The notes under the pieces were generated by a model. The model was given only the letters and a program-made list of their open reading frames with translations, was not told where the DNA came from and ran no database searches. A DNA stretch of 64,000 bases, from NCBI GenBank assembly GCA_964479535.1, contig CAYZMM010000007.1, positions 91,903 through 155,902 on the forward strand, in the 5' to 3' direction. The stretch is from S015-6 sp964479535. Its GTDB lineage: Bacteria > Desulfobacterota > DSWW01. Below, one piece after another: positions 58,213 through 64,000 of the stretch. How positions within the stretch are numbered: position 1 is the stretch's first letter; each line of letters starts with the position of its first letter. Both the position numbers and the translations under genes were made by a program.

Positions 58213-58680
58213 CTAAACGTTTTCCATTGCGCCGAAGGCACTGTGAATCCGGTCCCGCAGGACGAAACAGAGCCTCTCCAGCACTTTGAAGCCGAGGTCG
58301 GGATCCGCGAGCATCCTGTCTCTCAGGGCCTGGCCCCTGATCACCACGGCCGTGGTCGGCTTCCGGCATTTGGCCGTGGACATCAATGTGTGAGGCTCCC
58401 CGAGGAGTGCGGACCAGCACCCGAGGGCCCTGCCCCTGCCGAGAAGGCCGATCACCGCGCTTCCTCTGCGGGTACCCAGATCGATCGTCCTCTCGAGCAC
58501 GACGGTCCCCTGGGCGATGATGTAGAGGTTCTCTCCGAAATCGCCCTGGCTCAAAATGTTCTCGCCTGCCTCATAGGTTTCCAAGCGCCCCAGGCTCGCG
58601 ATGTTCTCCACCTCTTCCCTGTTCAGTCCTCTGAAGAGCTCGCATTTCTGCAGACATGCTGAAATATCCGACTTGGACAT
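58213..58680 (-). CDS. Stand-alone cyclic-nucleotide-binding (CRP-type sensor) domain protein
   Basis: 155 residues, one cNMP-binding domain (LFRGLNREEVENIASLGRLETYEAGENILSQGDFGENLYIIAQGTVVLERTID...AVIGLLGRGRALGCWSALLGEPHTLMSTAKCRK) and no helix-turn-helix. The phosphate-binding cassette lacks the classic GExRAA, so ligand binding is uncertain. Probably a regulatory subunit acting on a partner. Monocistronic; the next gene upstream (GGDEF) is on the same strand beyond it. Confidence 0.78.
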   Translation of the reverse strand: MSKSDISACLQKCELFRGLNREEVENIASLGRLETYEAGENILSQGDFGENLYIIAQGTVVLERTIDLGTRRGSAVIGLLGRGRALGCWSALLGEPHTLMSTAKCRKPTTAVVIRGQALRDRMLADPDLGFKVLERLCFVLRDRIHSAFGAMENV

Positions 58681-58745
58681 GGCGTCCCCCGCAGTCCGTT
58701 GGTCGGTCTTGTCTCAGCTACACTTAGGAGACTCCGGGTGGAAAG

Positions 58746-60200
58746 TCAATGGGCGGCCTGTTCGACGCGGTTGCGTCCGTTCTGCTTCGCTTGGTAGAGG
58801 GCGGCGTCCACACGGTCGACAAGGGCCTCCATGCTGTCCCCTTCCGGAGCGATTTCTCCCACGCCTGCACTCACCGTGACCTTGACCTTCTTCTTGACGT
58901 GCAGGAAGGAGGTGTTTTCCACGGCCTTCCGGATCTTCTCCGCCACGTAGCGTCCCTGGTCTGCATTCGCCTCGGGCAGCAGAACGGCGAACTCCTCCCC
59001 TCCGTAGCGGCTGACAAAGTCGTTGGTCCGGGTCTGATCCTCCAGCACCTGTGCCACGAGCCGCAAGATCTGGTCTCCCACCAAATGGCCGTGGAGGTCG
59101 TTCACCTGCTTGAAGCGGTCGATATCGATCAGGATCAGCGAGAAGGTGTTCCTGTAGCGCCGGGCGCGCTCGCACTCCTCGTTCAAGCGCTCGTCAAAGG
59201 CCCGGCGGTTGGCGATCTTGGTGAGGAAGTCCATTCGCGCGTCGATTTTGAACCGCTCCAGGATCTGCTGCTGTTCCCGGATGGTCGTGTTCGCATGCTC
59301 GAGCTGGAGGCGGTAGTTCTCGCTGGTGGATTCCATTTCCTCGATCTCACGGATCAGCAGACGCCGGATCTCCTCCAGACCGGCTACGGTCATGGCCTGG
59401 TCGATGGATACCTTGTGGCCCTTCATCCTGCTGTCGTAGGTCAGGTTGTTCTCCATCAGGTCGGACACGAAATCGGAGAGGCTTCTCAGAAGCTCCTGCA
59501 CCGCGTTTCTGCTCGACTCGACCGCCTCAGACTGTTCGTCCATGCTTCGAGTCTCGGCGGTTGGGCTCTTCGGAGCCGCCGATACCCGTTCGCGAGCCCT
59601 TCGCAGCTTCCCCGCGAAGAACAGAACCATGGCGCAAGCGACAAGAAGGGCGAGCACCGTGGAGAAGATCGCGGTCCACGACGCTTTGCCCCGAAGGCCG
59701 GAAGGGGTGGGGCCGTGCCTCCTCGCCTCCTCAACCAAAACCGATGAAGACGCGGGACCGGACCAGATCCCGAGCTTCAGATCCCTGGCGGAGTCCTCCA
59801 GGGTCTGCAGCTTGATGTCGTTCGGGGCGCCTTCCCGGTCCCAGGCGGCGAGTCCGTTCTGGACGAGCCTGTGATTGAGGACCGTTCCGTCGTGCAGGAG
59901 AGCGAACCCCACGACCCGCGAATCGCTTTCCCATGTCTGTACCCGAACAGAAATGTCCTCATCCAGGGCCAGCCTGGCGGCAAGCCGACGCGCTTCGATG
60001 CCGTGGGGAACATCAGGGCCGGAACACCGGATGCCGTAGAGGGACAGCTCGATCCTCCTGCCCTCATGTTGGAGGGTTAGGAGATCGCCTCGGTCCACAC
60101 CCACGACCTGCGCCTCGAAGGTCTGGGCTTGCACGAAAGGAGCGATGGCGAGAATGAGCAGAGGTAGAAGGTATTTCTGAAGCCAGGTCTTTCGGCCCAT
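58746..60200 (-). CDS. Periplasmic nuclease-fold (SNase-like) domain fused to a GGDEF diguanylate cyclase
   Basis: 484 residues from ATG 60200. Signal peptide/anchor (about 8-25), then an SNase-like barrel about 28-145 (TFEAQVVGVDRGDLLTLQHEGRRIELSLYGIRCSGPDVPHGIEARRLAARLAL). A membrane helix near 175-200 (AIFSTVLALLVACAMVLFFAG) and a helical region about 230-310 follow. The GGDEF domain ends the protein (FLTKIANRRAFDERL, IDIDRFKQVNDLHGHLVGDQIL, RYGGEEFAVLLPEAN). In the barrel, the residues corresponding to the catalytic Arg and Glu of SNase are replaced (ELSLYGIRCSG), so it is more likely a sensor than a nuclease. GGEEF is intact, so c-di-GMP synthesis is expected. Confidence 0.85.
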   Translation of the reverse strand: MGRKTWLQKYLLPLLILAIAPFVQAQTFEAQVVGVDRGDLLTLQHEGRRIELSLYGIRCSGPDVPHGIEARRLAARLALDEDISVRVQTWESDSRVVGFALLHDGTVLNHRLVQNGLAAWDREGAPNDIKLQTLEDSARDLKLGIWSGPASSSVLVEEARRHGPTPSGLRGKASWTAIFSTVLALLVACAMVLFFAGKLRRARERVSAAPKSPTAETRSMDEQSEAVESSRNAVQELLRSLSDFVSDLMENNLTYDSRMKGHKVSIDQAMTVAGLEEIRRLLIREIEEMESTSENYRLQLEHANTTIREQQQILERFKIDARMDFLTKIANRRAFDERLNEECERARRYRNTFSLILIDIDRFKQVNDLHGHLVGDQILRLVAQVLEDQTRTNDFVSRYGGEEFAVLLPEANADQGRYVAEKIRKAVENTSFLHVKKKVKVTVSAGVGEIAPEGDSMEALVDRVDAALYQAKQNGRNRVEQAAH

Positions 60201-60296
60201 GATGCGCGTCACTCGCTTCGGAATGGCAACCGCTTCACCGCACGGCAAGTGAATGGTACACCGGTTGCCGCGGGCTGTCTACACCCGCTCGGCCGG

Positions 60297-60773
60297 TCAG
60301 GGACCGAAGTAGGCCTTTTCGAAGCGATCGACCAGCTGCTTGAGCTTCTCCACGTTCTCGAGGTCCGTGGTCTGCTTGCTCTTCATGGAGTGGACGATCA
60401 TCAGATGCAGGAGCGTGAGCTTGTGCACGTACTCCGCATTCTCGCTGGATTCCTTGGACAGGGCCGGGTTGACCCGCTGGGCCAGGAAGTACTGGGTGAC
60501 CACCTCCCGGATCTTGTCTGCGTGATGCTCCTTGTTCACGACCCAGCGCACGATCTGGTTGTAGTTCGGCTTCGCCTGTTTCGAAAGCTCCATGATCTGT
60601 TTCATCGACTTCTCGATCGTGGCGATGTCTTCCCTCATGGCGGTGAAGCGCATCTTGTCCCCGTAAATTCCGCATGGGATTTCACAGTGAGCAGAAGCCC
60701 GGTGAGCGGAAAAAGCCGCGAGGAACAGGGGGATCACGAGCCCGAGTACCGCCTTCCGTCCCATCTTTCTCAT
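60297..60773 (-). CDS. sodN: Nickel-containing superoxide dismutase with Sec signal peptide
   Basis: 158 residues; AGGAGG 6 bases before ATG 60773. A 28-residue leader ends in ASA, directly followed by HCEIPCGIYGDKMR. This is the NiSOD nickel hook (His1, Cys2, Cys6 and the Tyr9 position), which must become the N-terminus for metal binding. The rest is the four-helix bundle of NiSOD (about 130 residues mature). Streptomyces NiSOD instead has a propeptide cut by SodX; here signal peptidase could do the maturation and place the enzyme in the periplasm. No sodX is next to it. Confidence 0.88.
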   Translation of the reverse strand: MRKMGRKAVLGLVIPLFLAAFSAHRASAHCEIPCGIYGDKMRFTAMREDIATIEKSMKQIMELSKQAKPNYNQIVRWVVNKEHHADKIREVVTQYFLAQRVNPALSKESSENAEYVHKLTLLHLMIVHSMKSKQTTDLENVEKLKQLVDRFEKAYFGP

Positions 60774-60876
60774 AACCAGCCTCCTTCCTGTTTCGGTACG
60801 GTCTCCGTTAACCTCTTTAGATGCCGCCGAACCAGGATCGTTGCCGAATCGGCCGGTCGAAAGGCTCGTTCCCTGG

Positions 60877-62787
60877 TTATTCCGGGTCCACGTGCAACTC
60901 GCTGTCGGGCTTCAACCAGAGGATGGCATAGGGTCGGAGACGGATCCTGAGATCTTCTCCCTCGGCGAGCCACTCTTCCCCGCGGATCAGGTCGTACCAG
61001 CGAGCGTCCCGGACCCCGGCCCGCTCGATAGGCACCTCGATGCCGGTCTCCCGGTTCGTGATGTTCGTCAACGTGAGAACGTGCTCGTCCCCCTCGGGAG
61101 AAGTTCGCAGCAGGGCGAAGACGCTGGGGGAAACTTTCAGGACCTTCTGCGGGCCGTTCGGGTGGAAGGCCCGGTGTCTCTGCCGGATGTATACCAGCCC
61201 TCCGAGTTCCCTGATCCGGTGAAGCTTGTTCGAAGGGTCTTCATAGGATTGAACAAGCAGGTCGTAGTCCAGGACCGTGCGGTTGATGGCCCGGTTGGAT
61301 TTCGTGGTCAGGGCGGCCTCCACGTCGTTGCGCTTCCCGATGAGGCCGAGGAGGTAGGCCCCGGGAACGCCCTGCAGCACCAGGGAGATGTTTCTCGCCG
61401 CCAGAAGGCGCTTGACCTGCAGGTCCAACTCCTCCCCGCTGTCCTCCCGGTTCAGGGCGCTGAACAGGGTGATGTTGATCTCGTACGGCGACTCGGTGCC
61501 TTCGCGGTCCGTTCGATAGGAGACCATTCCGCCGTGTTCCTGTGCCCTGCGGATCATCGAATCGATCGCCTCCTGCGGAAGGATGTCCTTCACCCCCATC
61601 AGACCGAATCCGTCGTGGGAGTCCAGGAAATTGAAGAAGTGGGTCGTCTCCGAAGGGGGCTGGAGGTCTTCCGCCCACTCGGACAGGGCCGTGGCGTCCT
61701 CGGAGTAGAAGGTGTGAAGGACCAGGGGCGGCAGGGCGAAGTTGTAGACCATGTGCGCTTCGTCGCTTCCATGCCCGAAGTACGAGATGTTCTCTTCGTG
61801 CGGTACGTTCGTCTCGGTGACCAGGGCCACACCGGGCGCCACCAGGTCCACCACATCCCGGAAGAGCTTGATGATTTCGTGGGTCTCGGCGAGACTCGCG
61901 CAGGACGTCCCCGGTTCGGCCCATAGGTACGTGACCGCGTCGAGGCGGATGATGTCGGCGCCCCGCCGAATGTAGTAGAGCAGGAGCTCCAAGATCCGTA
62001 TCAGCGCCTCCGGATTCCGGAAGTTCACGTCCACCTGGTCCGGTGAGAAGGTGGTCCACACGTAGACCGGTCCGTCGATGGACTGGAACTCGGTGAGGAT
62101 GTCGCTCGTTCGAGGCCGACGGATCCGCTCCCGCTGCTCCGGCGCGAGCTCGCCCCGAGACCGATAGTGGATGAAGAAATCCTTGAAATACGGATTCCCG
62201 TTCAGGAACTCCTGAAAATAGCGGCTCTTGGACGAGACATGGTTGAAGACTCCGTCGAACATCAGCTGCACTCGGGAATCGAGTTCCTCGATGTCCTCCC
62301 AGGTCCCGAGGTTCGGATCCACCAACGTGAAGTCGATGATCGAAAATCCCCTGTCCGAAGAGGAGGGGAAGAAGGGTAGGATGTGAACCGTGTTCACACC
62401 GGCCAGCATGGTGTCGCACAGCCGCACGAGCGTATCCAGAGGGCATTCCCCCTTCTTGCGCACGAGATCCCCATAGGTGATGAGAATCGCGTCCTTCTCC
62501 GTGAACCGCTCTTCGGGGACAAGTCTTTCTTCCCTTTCTATGAGGCGTCTCGGCTTGTGGGCATGGTAGACCTTGAGGATCCGCTCCAGTTCCGGAAGCC
62601 ACGACTTCGCGATGGTCTCTCCATAAAGACGAGCCAGGCGGCCCAGAATCCGATTGCTCGCCTCCGGAGGAATCTCCAGAAGGGGTCGATAGTAGTCCGG
62701 TTCCGGATCGTGGACGGTTGCGTGGTTCCCGTGGCGCGCCACTCGCGACGGCCTTGCCTGGTGGTTCGGTGGGTTCGGGTCACTCAT
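60877..62787 (-). CDS. GH13_18 glycoside phosphorylase (sucrose/glucosylglycerate phosphorylase-like)
   Basis: 636 residues. GH13 barrel motifs: VNTVHILPFFPSSSDRGFSIIDFT, MFDGVFNHVSSKS, nucleophile region GADIIRLDAVTYLW, acid/base Glu in LVTETNVPH, and the third Asp in NFLDSHDGFG. The N-terminal 70 residues are extra. The pattern is that of subfamily 18, whose members phosphorolyse sucrose, glucosylglycerol or glucosylglycerate to glucose 1-phosphate. I cannot tell which from the sequence. A single gene, with no glucosyltransferase or kinase neighbour. Confidence 0.85.
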   Translation of the reverse strand: MSDPNPPNHQARPSRVARHGNHATVHDPEPDYYRPLLEIPPEASNRILGRLARLYGETIAKSWLPELERILKVYHAHKPRRLIEREERLVPEERFTEKDAILITYGDLVRKKGECPLDTLVRLCDTMLAGVNTVHILPFFPSSSDRGFSIIDFTLVDPNLGTWEDIEELDSRVQLMFDGVFNHVSSKSRYFQEFLNGNPYFKDFFIHYRSRGELAPEQRERIRRPRTSDILTEFQSIDGPVYVWTTFSPDQVDVNFRNPEALIRILELLLYYIRRGADIIRLDAVTYLWAEPGTSCASLAETHEIIKLFRDVVDLVAPGVALVTETNVPHEENISYFGHGSDEAHMVYNFALPPLVLHTFYSEDATALSEWAEDLQPPSETTHFFNFLDSHDGFGLMGVKDILPQEAIDSMIRRAQEHGGMVSYRTDREGTESPYEINITLFSALNREDSGEELDLQVKRLLAARNISLVLQGVPGAYLLGLIGKRNDVEAALTTKSNRAINRTVLDYDLLVQSYEDPSNKLHRIRELGGLVYIRQRHRAFHPNGPQKVLKVSPSVFALLRTSPEGDEHVLTLTNITNRETGIEVPIERAGVRDARWYDLIRGEEWLAEGEDLRIRLRPYAILWLKPDSELHVDPE

Positions 62788-62901
62788 GAGGTCGTCTCCG
62801 GATGTTCAGGTTCGGTCGGGATGCACCTCACGAAAGTACCCAAATTGTGATCCGCATGTAAAGAACGTACGATGAGAGGACAAAGGAGAAAGGGAGACGT
62901 T

Positions 62902-63780
62902 TTGCTGGACTGGAAGTTTTACTCTGCCGTTGTGTTCGTCTGCGTGGCGGTCGGATCCTTTCTGTACAAGCGGGCGCAGGTCCTGGGCGTGCGGTCCGGG
63001 TCCTTCATGGTGGTTCAGAGCTTCTGCTTCTTCTGTACGGTGCTTGCGGCGAGCCTGCTGCGATACGGCGGCATCTCCGGCAGCCCCTATCCCTGGCTCG
63101 GCCTCGTGGCGGGCGCCCTCGGAATGACCGGTGCCTTCTCGACCCTGCAGAGCATGAAGAGGGGTGAGCTGGGCACCAACATCGCCGTGGTCCGCTTGAG
63201 CTTCGTTCCCACTGCCGTCGGGGCGATTCTGTTTCTGGGTGAGCCCTTCACCCTTCGGAAGGGGGTGCTCATCCTGCTTGCCGCGCTGGCGATCCTGCTC
63301 TTCTTCGACCACTACCGGCGTGAGAACCGGCTGGCAGTGAAATCCATGATTCCTGCGACCACCGCCTGCATGGCCTTCGGGGTCTTCGACCTGGTATACA
63401 AGATCGCATCCAACCGGGGCGTGAACCCCCTGACCTTTCTGATCGTGCAGTCCGCAACCGCCCACATCCTGATCCATCTCTACGTCGCCTTTCACGAAAA
63501 GTACGAATTCAACCGGGTCGTCTTCCGGATTGCGCCGCTCTGCGGGATCCTTTTTGCCTCGGCTTGCCTGTCCATGCTCAAGGCGCTGGAAGAGGTGGAT
63601 GTCTCCCTGATCTCCCCTTTCATTCAGATGAACTTCGTCCTGAGCTATCTCCTGGGGGTGATCTTTCTGGGGGAGTCCGTGACCCGGCGCAAGCTGCTCG
63701 GCATCGCCATCGTGGCGGTCTGCGTTCTGCTCCTCACGGAAGACCTCTTCCGCCGTCTGAGCGATCTGTGGATCGGGTGA
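62902..63780 (+). CDS. EamA/DMT-type ten-helix transporter
   Basis: 292 residues from TTG 62902, favoured by AAGGGAG about 6 bases upstream; ATG 62872 would add ten polar residues. Ten hydrophobic helices in two repeats, each with EamA features (LGTNIAVVRLSFVPTAVGAILFLGEPFTLRKGVLILLAALAILLFF; ALEEVDVSLISPFIQMNFVLSYLLGVIFLGESVTRRKLLGIAIVAVCVLLL). Substrate unknown; members export metabolites or amino acids. Confidence 0.85.
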   Translation: MLDWKFYSAVVFVCVAVGSFLYKRAQVLGVRSGSFMVVQSFCFFCTVLAASLLRYGGISGSPYPWLGLVAGALGMTGAFSTLQSMKRGELGTNIAVVRLSFVPTAVGAILFLGEPFTLRKGVLILLAALAILLFFDHYRRENRLAVKSMIPATTACMAFGVFDLVYKIASNRGVNPLTFLIVQSATAHILIHLYVAFHEKYEFNRVVFRIAPLCGILFASACLSMLKALEEVDVSLISPFIQMNFVLSYLLGVIFLGESVTRRKLLGIAIVAVCVLLLTEDLFRRLSDLWIG

Positions 63781-63949
63781 GAACCTTCTGATCCTCGGGC
63801 CGGACCTTCAGGCCCCCCCACCGCTCTCGCGACGAGGGTTTCGTGCAATCCGCGGGTCAGGATGCTATAAGGGATGGATTCGAGCCCGAGATCCCGACAG
63901 TGTGCTGTCCCCAATTACAGCAGAGCAGGCTGTTGCGAGAGTGCTTGCC

Positions 63950-64000
63950 GGAGGCTGTTCAAAAAGTTCCAGATGCAAGGCAGGCGAAATCCCGAGGAAT
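63950..64000. repeat. Second copy of the 126-bp palindromic element, cut by the window end
   Basis: GGAGGCTGTTCAAAAAGTTC followed by CAGATGCAAGGCAGGCGAAA and ATCCCGAGGAAT, the inverse of the right half at 55976-56024. It lies in the 63781-64000 gap, which shows no gene. Confidence 0.65.

Noticed and set aside
60810..60822. GTTAAC site upstream of sodN
   Set aside because: A single half-site with no 11-bp partner, so it is not called a PhoB box.

Overview
The window is a GC-rich bacterial chromosome segment. The double-membrane (Gram-negative) nature is clear from a TonB system, an MCE/Mla lipid transporter, DUF481 and TonB-receptor barrels and lipoprotein signal peptides. The gene mix (secreted nickel superoxide dismutase, molybdopterin oxidoreductase, paired PiT/DUF47 genes, PhoB-type TTAACA boxes) and the short dispersed palindromic repeats suggest Desulfobacterota (former Deltaproteobacteria) or a close relative. 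That placement is inference. No rRNA, tRNA, CRISPR array or complete insertion sequence was found.

Layout. 0-6.3 kb: end of an unknown gene, a frameshifted molybdopterin oxidoreductase, a glutamine-amidotransferase-like protein, then a minus-strand group of envelope genes (LecA-like secreted protein, MscS channel, DUF481 barrel). 6.7-10.3 kb: two tandem dynamin-like GTPases. 10.4-14 kb: minus-strand operon with two PiT phosphate permeases and two DUF47 (PhoU-like) partners. 14.1-20.8 kb: HMA_2-type small proteins, a DUF5132 protein, a P-type ATPase with an N-terminal HMA_2 domain, an overlapping divergent S-adenosylmethionine synthetase, and the C-terminal remnant of a second P-type ATPase. 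20.9-23.3 kb: a GH38-like lipoprotein. 23.4-28.6 kb: phoB1, pstB, phoU, phoB2, phoR. 28.6-34 kb: fetAB-like ABC transporter, a scar holding two gene fragments, a GT9 glycosyltransferase, an Lgt-like protein and a CPBP-type membrane protein. 34.5-44.4 kb: a visibly more AT-rich block encoding a secreted beta-helix protein and a complete TonB2-type energy-transduction operon with its TonB-dependent receptor. 44.6-47.5 kb: pstSCA. 47.5-53.7 kb: a sensor kinase, a CQLG-repeat protein and an MCE transporter operon. 53.8-64 kb: mixed housekeeping and stress genes (SYLF protein, PPIase lipoprotein, AI-2E permease, nuclease-fold/GGDEF fusion, NiSOD, GH13_18 phosphorylase, DMT transporter) separated by dispersed repeats.

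Unifying theme. Seven arrays of TTAACA-like half-sites phased at exactly 11 bp lie in intergenic regions: before the HMA_2 gene, before the DUF5132/P-ATPase/MetK-like operon, before phoB1, before pstB, in the gene scar, before the TonB operon and before pstS. This is the pattern expected of PhoB/PhoP-family boxes. The window therefore reads as a phosphate-starvation island. High-affinity Pst uptake and its regulators are split into two pieces that flank a horizontally acquired-looking TonB-dependent uptake system, which appears to be under the same control. The same motif in front of the P-type ATPase/MetK-like cluster suggests an undescribed phosphate-responsive function there.
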